Shown: piece by piece, positions 1-8,177 of the stretch | Numbering within the stretch: the first letter of the stretch is position 1 | Layout: each line of letters starts with the position of its first letter | DNA from: Candidatus Saccharimonadota bacterium | Lineage (GTDB): Bacteria > Patescibacteriota > Saccharimonadia > Saccharimonadales > Saccharimonadaceae | Direction: 5' to 3' | Assembly (NCBI GenBank): GCA_017537745.1 | Contig: JAFYKF010000008.1 | Location: 1-33,414 of the forward strand | DNA length: 33,414 nucleotides | The notes under the pieces: model-generated | Told to the model about the DNA's origin: nothing | Databases searched by the model: none | What the model saw: the letters and a program-made list of their open reading frames with translations, nothing else | Position numbers and translations under genes: made by a program

Positions 1-374
1 CGTGTCTCAGTCCCAGTCTGGATGATCATCTTCTCAAACCATCTAACGATCGTCGACTTGGTAGGCCATTACCCTACCAACTATCTAATCGTACGCAGGC
101 CAGTCCCAAACCGCTCGAAAGCTTTAATCCGAAGATCATATGCGGTATTAGCTAATCTTTCGACTAGTTATCCCTCAGTTTGGGGTCCGTTCCCACGCGT
201 TACTCAGCCGTCCGCCGCTCGTCAGCAGGGTTCCACTGTACTCTCGAATTCAACCTCACGCATAATAGCCCTGAGTGTCAAGAGCACGGTGGAACCCCCT
301 GTTACCGCTCGACTTGCATGTATTAGGCACGCCGCCAGCATTCAACCTGAGCCAGGAACAAACTCTCCAGTAAA
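1..374 (-). rRNA. rrs: 16S ribosomal RNA, 5' portion (partial at window edge)
   Basis: This is the 5' third of a small-subunit rRNA gene read on the minus strand and cut by the window start. The complement contains the helix at E. coli position ~320 (ACTGGGACTGAGACACG), and the start region reads AGAGTTTGTTCCTGGCTCAG, followed by the usual GCGGCGTGCCTAATACATG block. The mature 5' end is placed about 8 nt before AGAGTTTG, near 374, by analogy with E. coli. The sequence has the look of Saccharibacteria, but this was judged by eye. The universal 27F priming site has one mismatch (T instead of A at primer position 9). Confidence 0.96.
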
Positions 375-446
375 GATTCTGAATTCATTCTTATTCAGAG
401 ATCTGTATGAAAATTTGAAAACTCAAATTAAAAAAACTGACGATGA

Positions 447-472
447 AATAAAAAACGAAGTTTGAACTTCAT
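447..472 (-). terminator. terminator-like hairpin in the rRNA leader
   Basis: A GAAGTT/AACTTC hairpin (57-62 and 65-70 of the 400s block) is followed on the minus strand by GTTTTTT, and on the plus strand by CATTTTT. It lies between the rRNA promoter and the 16S 5' end. It could be an attenuator bypassed by rRNA antitermination, a processing stem, or chance in an AT-rich leader. The stem is short. Confidence 0.3.
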
Positions 473-560
473 TTTTAATTTAATTGCACAACTAAATTGT
501 TAAACTTCTGCTAATTGCTACAAAATATCTATTAAGTCTCGCAGCTTTAGACTAAGTATG

Positions 561-589
561 ATTTTAGCGCACTTTAGCCTTTTTGTCAA
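561..589 (-). promoter_or_regulatory. sigma-70 promoter of the 16S rRNA gene
   Basis: On the minus strand a perfect -35 TTGACA (584-589) is separated by exactly 17 nt from a TAAAAT -10 (561-566). The expected start is near 554, giving a leader of about 180 nt before mature 16S. An A-rich stretch directly upstream of the -35 (CAAAAAAAGTA) could serve as an UP element. It is the strongest promoter of this orientation upstream of 16S. Confidence 0.85.
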
Positions 590-684
590 TACTTTTTTTG
601 AAAAATCTTTCGATTTTTCGGCAAAAAGTATTGGAGCGTCCCAAGGGGCTATCAATACTTTTTTTGAAAAATCTTTCGATTTTT
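586..684. repeat. 33-bp direct repeat pair flanking the rRNA promoter
   Basis: An exact 33-bp sequence occurs at 586-618 and again at 652-684, with a 66-bp period. Each copy carries the hairpin GAAAAATC/GATTTTTC. The first copy can also form an outer stem CAATACTTTTT (587-597) with AAAAAGTATTG (623-633). Copy 1 supplies the -35 and A-tract of the rRNA promoter. Copy 2 overlaps the last codons and the TGA stop of the neighbouring surface protein gene and keeps a degenerate TTGATA -35. This suggests a local duplication of the promoter upstream region. Confidence 0.85.
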
Positions 685-1938
685 ACGGTTTTTGGCGATT
701 AGTCTTTTGATGAATTCGTCAGGCCAGAAGAGCCAAGCTATCGCAATACCGTTGATTATTAAGATTGCAGTGAGCCACCAAGGAAAGACCGGTGCGCTGT
801 TTTCTTCGCTGGTAGCAGTCGGTTGACCGGTGTTCGGAGTGGTGATATGCGGGGTAGCTGTATTATTATCAGCTATAACGATGATATCTTCCCTGTTTTC
901 GAGGTCGTCAAGATTATCATCGGTGGGAGACGTGATATTGTTAATGGGTTCTGGTCCTGATGCAGGTTCCGGGTTGAGTTCTGGCTCAGTATCAGAGGTA
1001 GGTTCCTGATTTGGTTCTGGATCGGGATCAGATGTAGGTTCTGGATTTGGTTCTAGCTCTGGATCAGGGGCAGGCTCTGTACTAGGTTCAGATTCGGGCT
1101 CTGTTTCAGATGTCAGCTGATCTTCGGCTGTCGCCAGAGTTCCATCTTCAGTAAATGGTACAAATTGCTGTCTATAATCTTCAGTAAATACAAAACGGCA
1201 TTCCATACCTTCCCTGTAATTTGGGTCGCTGAGACAGCTGCTGTAATTGTATACTCCGTGCGTGCGCAATCCGCCCACCATATTGCTAAAGTAGACTGCG
1301 CCATCAGTATTGGCCCCTAGATTAGCGTTACTTGATATGGTGAAATCTATCTCTGTTCTCTCAGGGTATGCAATGTAGCCATCTCGTTCTATATTGTACG
1401 AGAAGATTTCGTGCGTATCTGGTGGTAGCTCACCCGATAAGATTTCATCTACATAGTCTGGAACATAGTGCTCACGTGCTGGATCAAACCAAGAATTACT
1501 GTAGTATCTATCGACCGCATCACCTTGTAGCCAAACAAAATAAAGTTCATTTAGGTTTTGCGACGCAACATCGTGCCCCATGGCCACAGCCCAGCCATCT
1601 TTCCCCTGATAGAGGAACTTCGCTGCTCCGGTAGAAGGGTTGATACTAGTCAGCCAAATCCTAGTACTATTGAACCGGTCAAGAAGTTGGTATCTGGTGC
1701 GGTCTTCCCCGCCATCCATATGTTCATAGTAATATTGTTCCTTACAGGAAGCATCTTCGCCGCAGAGTGCATTTCGTGCTGCTTCCGCTTCGATGCCGTA
1801 TTCAATAATATCTTGAATGGTCCAGTACTGTAGGCCATTTTCAAGTGTACCTGTGGCGTGGGCGGATGGCGACACTAGACCTGTTAGGAATACGGTTGAT
1901 ATTAGTGCGGTTGATACCGCTAGTGGTATTTTTGCCAT
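652..1938 (-). CDS. secreted, membrane-anchored stalked surface protein
   Basis: A 428-residue protein of unrecognised family. Residues 1-28 form a signal peptide (basic start, hydrophobic core, AHA-type cleavage site). An ectodomain of about 240 residues follows, rich in aromatic and acidic residues, with four cysteines in two pairs (near 38/45 and 235/247) that could form disulfides. Next is a Pro/Glu/Asp/Ser/Thr low-complexity stalk with repeated PEP motifs (about 275-330). A C-terminal membrane helix (about 385-405) and a Lys/Arg-rich tail end the protein. This is the layout of a surface protein held by its C-terminus, without an LPXTG motif. The start is supported by an AAGGAG ribosome binding site 7 nt upstream and its own promoter. 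The last codons lie in a duplicated 33-bp sequence. A role in contact with a host cell is only an inference. Confidence 0.85.
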   Translation of the reverse strand: MAKIPLAVSTALISTVFLTGLVSPSAHATGTLENGLQYWTIQDIIEYGIEAEAARNALCGEDASCKEQYYYEHMDGGEDRTRYQLLDRFNSTRIWLTSINPSTGAAKFLYQGKDGWAVAMGHDVASQNLNELYFVWLQGDAVDRYYSNSWFDPAREHYVPDYVDEILSGELPPDTHEIFSYNIERDGYIAYPERTEIDFTISSNANLGANTDGAVYFSNMVGGLRTHGVYNYSSCLSDPNYREGMECRFVFTEDYRQQFVPFTEDGTLATAEDQLTSETEPESEPSTEPAPDPELEPNPEPTSDPDPEPNQEPTSDTEPELNPEPASGPEPINNITSPTDDNLDDLENREDIIVIADNNTATPHITTPNTGQPTATSEENSAPVFPWWLTAILIINGIAIAWLFWPDEFIKRLIAKNRKNRKIFQKKY

Positions 1939-1971
1939 AAAACTCCTTTTTGATTAAAAATTTTATGGCGG

Positions 1972-2001
1972 AGTATAGTCATAAGCTAGAGAGAATGTCA
2001 A
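1972..2001 (-). promoter_or_regulatory. promoter of the stalked surface protein gene
   Basis: On the minus strand TTGACA (1996-2001) and TATACT (1972-1977) are 18 nt apart. Transcription would start near 1965, leaving a ~27-nt leader with an AAGGAG Shine-Dalgarno sequence (1943-1948). Confidence 0.8.
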
Positions 2002-2089
2002 CCCCCCACTAGATTTTTTGGAAGCATAAACAATATCACCTCTGAAATTATCTAAAAGACGCTATTGCTAAGATTTGTTAATAAACTTA

Positions 2090-4729
2090 TTATTTAGAAC
2101 TTTTAGCAGATTCTTCGTTGGTCGATTCTCCGGAGTCGTCTTCAGGAAGAACGATACCAATAGAGGCAACAGTATCACCTTCGCTCATTTTCATGATGCG
2201 AACACCCTGAGTGGCGCGACCGAGAGTTGGGATTTCCTTCATCGCAACACGGATGGCTTGGCCTTTGGTAGACATCATAATTACCTCTTTGGCTAATGGA
2301 TCTAAAGTGTGAACAGCTACGATTGGACCGGTCTTGGCGGTAACAGAGGCGACTTTGATGCCGACGCCACCACGCTTATGGGGTGGGAAGTTGGAGACAA
2401 GACAGGCTTTGCCATAACCATTTGCTGAAACAGCAATAAGTTTTTGGTCTGGATCGGTGATAACATCCATACCGACGATTTCATCTTTTGGACGGAGACG
2501 CATACCTCTTACGCCCATTGCGGAACGACCCATGGCGCGGACCTCTTTTTCATTGAATCTGGTCGCTTGGCCAGCAGAGGTGCTAATTACGATATCGTTC
2601 TCGCCGGTGGTTTCTTTAACCCAGCGGAGTTCGTCACCGGTATCTAGTTTGATAGCGATGAGGCCGTTAGAGCGGACATTGAAGAAATCTTTGGTGGCAG
2701 ATTTCTTGATGGTTCCCTTCTTAGTGGCCATAAAGAGGTAGCCGTTACCGTCGGCATCACCTTGTTTGATGATAGCGGTGATTTTTTCTTCTGGATGCAT
2801 ATTGAGCATATTAACAGCGGCAGTACCCTTAGCAGATAGAGAGGCTTGCGGAACTTCGTAGGCTTTCATGCGGAATAATCTACCCTGATTAGTGAAGAAT
2901 AACAGATAATCATGAGAGGAAGCAGTCAAGATTTGAGCAATCATGTCTTCTTCCTTAGTGGTCATGCCACGCTTGCCTTTACCACCTCTGTTTTGCTTAC
3001 GGAAATCAGCCTGAGGAACGCGTTTCATATAATTCTCAGAGGTGAGTAAGATGACACTCTCTTCTTCCGGGATAAGCTCTTCTTCAGAGAATTTACCGAC
3101 TTCGTGATTGATAATCTTAGAGCGGCGTTCATCACCGTATTTCTCTTTGAGAGCAAGAAGCTCTTCCTTGATGACACGAAGAATTTCTTTCTCGTCAGCA
3201 AGAATGGCCTCTAATTTCTTGATTAGCTCGTGAAGTTCTTTCAATTCTTCTTCGATTTTGTCACGTTCGAGCCCTTGGAGACGGCGAAGTTGCATCTGTA
3301 AGATAGCGTTGGCCTGAATCTCGGAGAGACCAAACTTAGTCATGAGCTGCTTATCGGCGTCGTCATAAGAGGCGCGGATGACTTTGATAACCTCATCGAT
3401 GTTGTCGAGGGCAATCTTTAAACCTTCCAAGATATGGGCACGTTCTTTGGCCTTACGGAGATCGAACTCTGTGCGGCGACGCACCACTATCTGGCGGTGT
3501 TTTACAAATTCACTTAAAATCTCTTTGAGACCGAGGACACGAGGCTGAATGCCATCAATGAGCGCTAGGATATTGTAATGGAATGATGTCTGTAAATCGG
3601 TCAATTTATAGAGTTGGTTTAAAATCTTCTTGGGAAAAGCGTCTTTTTTAAGTTCGACAACAACGCGAGTCTTACCTCGGGCGGATTCGTTGCGGGCATC
3701 AGAGATAGAGGTGATTTTTTTGTTGAGAACGAGGTCGCGAACTTTTTCAATAAAGCCCTCTTTTGATACACCGTAAGGCATCTCTGTTACAACGATGTTG
3801 TAGCGGCCGTTTTTGCGCTCTTCGATATTGGTGACAGCGCGAATAGTGACCGAGCCCTTACCCGTGGCATAGGCCTCTTTCATCGGAGCGCCACCGTAAA
3901 CTTCGGCACCGGTTGGGAAATCTGGCCCCTTAACATGTTGCATGAGGCCATCTAGAGTAATCTCTGGATCGTCGATGAGGGCCACTGTGGCATCTACGAG
4001 TTCACCGAGGTTATGTGGCGGGATATTAGTCGCCATACCGACAGCGATACCCATCTGGCCGTTTAGGAGAATGTTCGGAAGGGCGGCTGGAAGGACAACT
4101 GGTTCCTTCTCTGAGCCATCGAAGTTATCACGAAAATCTACAGTTTCCTTCTCGATGTCGGCTAGGAGTTCGGCACCGATTTTATCCATACGGGCCTCGG
4201 TATAACGGGAGGCGGCTGGTTCATCGCCATCGGCAGAACCGAAGTTACCTTGGCCTTCTACGAGGGTGTAGCGCATCTTCCAAGGTTGAGCGAGGTTGAC
4301 CATAGCGTCATAAATAGAGGAGTCGCCATGCGGGTGATACTTACCCATGACTTCACCGACGATACGGGCGGATTTCACGGTAGGATGAGGGGCTTTCCAG
4401 CCGTTTTTGTTCATAGCGTATAATATACGGCGGTTGACCGGTTTCAAACCATCACGGACATCTGGGAGAGCGCGGTCGATGATAACAGACATGGAGTACT
4501 TCAGGAAGTAGTCTTCCATGGTGTGCTCGACCGGCTTATACTCAAGACCTTCAGATATGCCTTCTTCGGAGCCGGGGTCCTGTCCAAATGCCTCTTCCTC
4601 GGGCCGCTCCGGGGCGCTCGCCCAAGTCTTAGGCCCTTCGGAAGAGGCATTTCGGCCACCCCGGTTGGCACCACCAGAAGGTATTTCTTCTGATTTTTTA
4701 TTCAAATCTTTCGTTTTGTCGTCTTCCAT
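2090..4729 (-). CDS. gyrA: DNA gyrase subunit A
   Basis: Type IIA topoisomerase subunit that breaks and rejoins DNA; with GyrB it introduces negative supercoils. The protein is 879 residues, close to the usual length. The breakage-reunion domain is complete: [13 protein letters not shown] (about 86-98), the quinolone region [11 protein letters not shown] with Ser137 and Asp141 at the positions usually mutated in resistance, and the catalytic tyrosine in ASRYTEARM (Tyr176). A GyrA-box-like QNRGGKG near residue 600 and beta-pinwheel repeats support GyrA rather than ParC. Unusual is a ~65-residue acidic N-terminal extension before the conserved [11 protein letters not shown]. Part of it is encoded by a GC-rich palindromic element. 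It starts 15 bp after the gyrB stop, so the two genes form one operon. No second type IIA pair is in the window. Confidence 0.97.
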   Translation of the reverse strand: MEDDKTKDLNKKSEEIPSGGANRGGRNASSEGPKTWASAPERPEEEAFGQDPGSEEGISEGLEYKPVEHTMEDYFLKYSMSVIIDRALPDVRDGLKPVNRRILYAMNKNGWKAPHPTVKSARIVGEVMGKYHPHGDSSIYDAMVNLAQPWKMRYTLVEGQGNFGSADGDEPAASRYTEARMDKIGAELLADIEKETVDFRDNFDGSEKEPVVLPAALPNILLNGQMGIAVGMATNIPPHNLGELVDATVALIDDPEITLDGLMQHVKGPDFPTGAEVYGGAPMKEAYATGKGSVTIRAVTNIEERKNGRYNIVVTEMPYGVSKEGFIEKVRDLVLNKKITSISDARNESARGKTRVVVELKKDAFPKKILNQLYKLTDLQTSFHYNILALIDGIQPRVLGLKEILSEFVKHRQIVVRRRTEFDLRKAKERAHILEGLKIALDNIDEVIKVIRASYDDADKQLMTKFGLSEIQANAILQMQLRRLQGLERDKIEEELKELHELIKKLEAILADEKEILRVIKEELLALKEKYGDERRSKIINHEVGKFSEEELIPEEESVILLTSENYMKRVPQADFRKQNRGGKGKRGMTTKEEDMIAQILTASSHDYLLFFTNQGRLFRMKAYEVPQASLSAKGTAAVNMLNMHPEEKITAIIKQGDADGNGYLFMATKKGTIKKSATKDFFNVRSNGLIAIKLDTGDELRWVKETTGENDIVISTSAGQATRFNEKEVRAMGRSAMGVRGMRLRPKDEIVGMDVITDPDQKLIAVSANGYGKACLVSNFPPHKRGGVGIKVASVTAKTGPIVAVHTLDPLAKEVIMMSTKGQAIRVAMKEIPTLGRATQGVRIMKMSEGDTVASIGIVLPEDDSGESTNEESAKSSK
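4586..4652. repeat. palindromic element inside the gyrA coding region
   Basis: Perfect 13-bp inverted repeats AAATGCCTCTTCC (4586-4598) and GGAAGAGGCATTT (4640-4652) enclose inner arms GGGCC (4601-4605) and GGCCC (4632-4636). The core is markedly GC-rich compared with the rest of gyrA. It encodes part of the non-conserved N-terminal extension, including [11 protein letters not shown] related core, read in the same frame, lies in miaA. Confidence 0.75.
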
Positions 4730-4744
4730 CTCTCATCTCCTTCC

Positions 4745-6727
4745 TTAAAAGTCTAGATCGTCTAAGTTAACTGAGGCGGCGCCGGCTTGGATGAAATTTT
4801 TACGAAGTTCGACCTGGTCTCCCATTAGCTTCGTAAAGACTGCGTCAGCTTTTTCGGCATCTTCGACATGGACTTTAACCAAGATGCGATTCTCTGGATC
4901 CAGGGTGGTTTCCCAGAGCTGTTTGGCGTCCATTTCGCCAAGACCTTTGAAACGTTGCTGTGCAGTGTAGCCAGCTTGCTTAAATCTCTCTTGAGATTCG
5001 TCGATTTTGGTGCCAGCTTTCTTGCGTTCTTCGATTTTTTCGGTAAGCTTCTTCTCAAGAGCCACTTCGTCATAGAGGTAATCAATCTTGCGGGTATTGC
5101 CAGTACCTTTAATGAGGCCAAATAGAGGTGGTTTAGCTAAGTAAACGTGGCCGGCAGCAATCACATCTGGCATATAGCGGAAGAAGAAAGTCATGAGAAG
5201 AGTCGCAATGTGAAGACCATCGACGTCGGCATCGGTCATGAAGATGATTTTATCATATCTGAGACCGTCGAGGTTAAATTGATCGCCAATACCAACACCG
5301 AGACCTTTAATCAGAGAGACTAGTTCTTGGTTAGCAAGCATCTTGTCGAGGCGTGCGCGCTCGGTATTGAGAACTTTACCTCTTAGTGGTAAGATAGCTT
5401 GAATTTGTGGGTTGCGGCCCTCTTTGGCGGAACCAGCGGCGGAGTTACCCTCTACGATGAAGAGTTCACATTCGGAGCGGTCACGAGAGGAACAGTCGGC
5501 AAGCTTACTTGGGAGATTGAGACCTTCGAAGGCGCCTTTCCTAATAACGTTATCTCTGGCGGCACGAGCAGCCTTGCGGGCACGAGCGGCGAGAGTGGCT
5601 TTAGAGACAATCTTTTTGGCAATCGCAGGGTTTTCTTCTAGGTAGTAACCAAAATATTCGGTCATAACCTTATCAACATAGCCACGCACCTCTGGATTCC
5701 CTAATTTATTCTTGGTTTGGCCTTCGAATTGTGGATCAGGGAGCTTGACTAGAATTACAGCGGTAAGGCCCTCTTTAATGTCGTCGCCAGTGAGGTTTTC
5801 TTCTTTCTCTTTTAAGAGGCCGTTTTTACGGGCATAATCGTTGATTACACGATTGAGGCCAGTACGGAAGCCAACTACATGCATACCGCCATCAGGGGTC
5901 AAGACGTTGTTAGCGAATGGCTTCAAGGTTTCGGCATAGGTATCGTTGTATTGGAGAGCGATTTCTACGCCGGTGTCGTTAACCTGTTTTTCAACATAGA
6001 AGATATCGTCCGACAGGACTTCCTTCCCTTGGTTGAGGCGTTTGACATAACTCTTGATGCCGCCTTCGAAATAGAAGGACTCTTTAGCGCCAGTGCGTTC
6101 ATCCATTACGGTGATCAAAATACCTTTTGTAAGATAGGCTTGGTGGCGGGCATAATTTGAGACCCATGTATAATCAAAAGTGGTGGTCTCTTTAAAGATG
6201 GTTGGATCTGGGTAGAAAGTAATAGAGGTGCCGTGTTCGCGTGGGGAGCCTTTTGAGACTTGGAGTTCCATAGTGGGCTTACCGGTGTCAAACTCAATAT
6301 GGTGGGTTTTACCTTCCCTATAAACTTCGGCGGTCATTTTGGTGGAGAGGGCGTTCACAACAGATGAACCGACGCCATGAAGACCAGATGATACCTTATA
6401 GCCACCGTCGCCGAATTTACCACCAGCGTGGAGGACGGTTAATACTGTCTCAAGGGTGGATTTTTTGGTCTTGGGGTGGATATCTACCGGAATACCGCGA
6501 CCATTATCATCTACTCTGACACCGCCATCCTCGAGGATGGTAATATCAATTTTATTAGCGTAGCCGGCGATAGCCTCATCGATAGAGTTGTCGGCAATCT
6601 CTTTGATTAAATGATGTAGACCATCATAACCTGTAGAGCCAATGTACATACCTGGTCTTAGGCGGACCGGCTCTAACCCCTCTAGCACCCGAATTTCGGA
6701 CGAATCATAAGCTTCCTTAGCGGACAT
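4745..6727 (-). CDS. gyrB: DNA gyrase subunit B
   Basis: ATPase subunit of gyrase, 660 residues, normal for a GyrB without the large enterobacterial insertion. The GHKL ATPase is seen in DNSIDEA, DNGRGIPV and the lid segment GLHGVGSSVVNALS. The TOPRIM domain is seen in the FIVEGNSAAGSA loop (about 410-425) and the metal-binding MTDADVDG (about 500). A typical C-terminal QRFKGLGEMDAKQLWETT follows. The start is supported by GAGGT 8 nt upstream of ATG and by a strong promoter. It is first in a gyrB-gyrA operon, the reverse strand counterpart of the common gyrB-gyrA order. Confidence 0.98.
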   Translation of the reverse strand: MSAKEAYDSSEIRVLEGLEPVRLRPGMYIGSTGYDGLHHLIKEIADNSIDEAIAGYANKIDITILEDGGVRVDDNGRGIPVDIHPKTKKSTLETVLTVLHAGGKFGDGGYKVSSGLHGVGSSVVNALSTKMTAEVYREGKTHHIEFDTGKPTMELQVSKGSPREHGTSITFYPDPTIFKETTTFDYTWVSNYARHQAYLTKGILITVMDERTGAKESFYFEGGIKSYVKRLNQGKEVLSDDIFYVEKQVNDTGVEIALQYNDTYAETLKPFANNVLTPDGGMHVVGFRTGLNRVINDYARKNGLLKEKEENLTGDDIKEGLTAVILVKLPDPQFEGQTKNKLGNPEVRGYVDKVMTEYFGYYLEENPAIAKKIVSKATLAARARKAARAARDNVIRKGAFEGLNLPSKLADCSSRDRSECELFIVEGNSAAGSAKEGRNPQIQAILPLRGKVLNTERARLDKMLANQELVSLIKGLGVGIGDQFNLDGLRYDKIIFMTDADVDGLHIATLLMTFFFRYMPDVIAAGHVYLAKPPLFGLIKGTGNTRKIDYLYDEVALEKKLTEKIEERKKAGTKIDESQERFKQAGYTAQQRFKGLGEMDAKQLWETTLDPENRILVKVHVEDAEKADAVFTKLMGDQVELRKNFIQAGAASVNLDDLDF

Positions 6728-6757
6728 TTTGATACCTCATCTTAAATATACCTCTCT

Positions 6758-6786
6758 ATTATACACCTTATATAACCAAAAATCAA
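6758..6786 (-). promoter_or_regulatory. gyrB-gyrA promoter
   Basis: On the minus strand TTGATT (6781-6786) is 17 nt from a perfect TATAAT (6758-6763). Start is expected near 6751, giving a ~24-nt leader before the gyrB ATG. Confidence 0.85.
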
Positions 6787-6790
6787 GTGT

Positions 6791-6872
6791 ATGACGGGTC
6801 CTGCCGGATCTTCTCCTCCCCCGCTTCGCTATGGCTTAGCTGGGGCCCCTAGGTTTGTTGCCCGTCTGGATT
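6791..6872. repeat. hairpin-prone GC-rich element across the secretion ATPase stop codon
   Basis: A GC-rich stretch with terminal inverted repeats GACGGG/CCCGTC (6792-6797 and 6867-6872), an internal GGGGCCCC palindrome and CCCC/GGGG arms spans the end of the ATPase gene and most of the spacer before gyrB. On the minus strand its core (CCCCAGC, then AGCGAAGCGGGGG) loosely resembles the core of the miaA palindromic element (CCCCAGCGAACG). It may be a third, diverged member of that family or an intergenic hairpin acting as a terminator. It has no T-tract. Confidence 0.4.
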
Positions 6873-8177
6873 ATTTTTGTTTAACCAGGCGTCCAAAAAT
6901 CCTTCCTGAGGCTCTTCAGAGCCCTCAGAAGGGGCTTCTGGACTTGGAGACGGGTCTTCAGGCGTTTTGAGCTCATGAGCGCTCCAGCGGTCCTGTATTT
7001 CCTTTTCAACCTCAGCACGAGTTTTGGCATATTTGGTAGCAGAGTATACCTTGAGAGATTCCATCAGCTCTTCGTTTGGTTCGCCCATCGGGGCTGGGAG
7101 ACCCATTGTAAAGGGGGCGGATGGCATATCAAACATCATAACTTTCGCCACAGCAGCGAAGTTTGGTGTCTTGGTGAGATCTTCGGCGTTAAAGGTTGGC
7201 GAGAAGGCTTTAGCCATCAATTCGGCATCTGTAATACCGATACGACCGCAGATGATGGTACCGACGTTACCAAGTAGCGCTTCCCTAATTTTCTCGGTGA
7301 GCTGAGTCATAAACTGGTTGGCAACAATGAGGTTAAGACGATACTTACGAGCCTCAGAGAGGATTGATTCAAAGCTATCTGTTGCGAAGTTCTGAAACTC
7401 GTCTACGTAGAGACAGAAATCTTTACGCTCATCCTCTGGGATATCCTGGCGGCTCATAGCGGCTTGCTGGAATTTCATGACGAAAATCATACCAAGAAGG
7501 TTGGCATTGATGTCGCCGAGACGACCCTTAGAGAGGTTGACGAGGAAAATTTTCTTGTTATCCATGATTTCGCGAATATTAAACCCTGATTTAATCTGGC
7601 CGAGGGTGTTGCGCATGATGGTGTTAGCGATGAAAGGACCCCACTTAGAGGCAAACCAGGTGGTAACTTCGCCGGCGTCGTTAGATTTTTGTGAAGCTGG
7701 GAACTCTTTAGTCCAGTAGTCAAAGACAGCTTTATCAGTGACATATTTTAGCTTAGATTTGACGAACTCAGGGTCAGTAAAGCATTGAGGGATATCGATA
7801 AAGGTGGCGCCGGCTGGGTCGGACATTAAGAGGAGGGCAGCGTTCCTAAACATATGCTGACCACGTGGGCCAAAGAAACCTTGGTTATTTGGGTCGAAGA
7901 GTGACTGGAGCATGCTAATTCCCTCTTGAACGATGAAGTCTTTTTGGTCATCATTGGTGAATTCGAACATGTTCATTCCCACCGGATGCTCGATGTCGGC
8001 TGGGTCAAAATAGATAACATCATCAATACGCTCCTCTGGCACGCGCTTAAGGAGTGCCTCTACAGCATCACCGTGCGGATCGATAAAGGCGAAGCCGCGG
8101 CCGTCGCACATATCCTGAAAAGCAAGGTTTTCGAGGAAGACGGACTTACCCATACCGGTTTGGCCGATGATGTACAT
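6849..8177 (-). CDS. type IV secretion/conjugation-type ATPase, C-terminal part (frameshifted from upstream part)
   Basis: This frame holds the motor domain of a VirD4/TraG-TraD or HerA-like ATPase: Walker A GQTGMGKS at its start, FIDPHGD, a Walker B LYVDEF followed by QNFATDSFESILSEARKY (typical of TraG/TraD C-terminal regions), and a ANQFMTQL segment. The tail is Pro/Glu/Ser-rich. The first ATG here has no ribosome binding site and sits inside the conserved DRRRHMYIIGQTG motif. Reading this frame upstream gives RRKDRRRHM, so it is the continuation of the upstream frame after a -1 shift near 8199-8203. Restoring one base would give one protein of about 858 residues. Family membership is inferred from motifs; the substrate is unknown. 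Confidence 0.85.
   Translation of the reverse strand: MYIIGQTGMGKSVFLENLAFQDMCDGRGFAFIDPHGDAVEALLKRVPEERIDDVIYFDPADIEHPVGMNMFEFTNDDQKDFIVQEGISMLQSLFDPNNQGFFGPRGQHMFRNAALLLMSDPAGATFIDIPQCFTDPEFVKSKLKYVTDKAVFDYWTKEFPASQKSNDAGEVTTWFASKWGPFIANTIMRNTLGQIKSGFNIREIMDNKKIFLVNLSKGRLGDINANLLGMIFVMKFQQAAMSRQDIPEDERKDFCLYVDEFQNFATDSFESILSEARKYRLNLIVANQFMTQLTEKIREALLGNVGTIICGRIGITDAELMAKAFSPTFNAEDLTKTPNFAAVAKVMMFDMPSAPFTMGLPAPMGEPNEELMESLKVYSATKYAKTRAEVEKEIQDRWSAHELKTPEDPSPSPEAPSEGSEEPQEGFLDAWLNKNNPDGQQT

Noticed and set aside
22-465. Plus-strand open frame of 147 codons
   Set aside because: It lies across the 16S rRNA gene and its leader.
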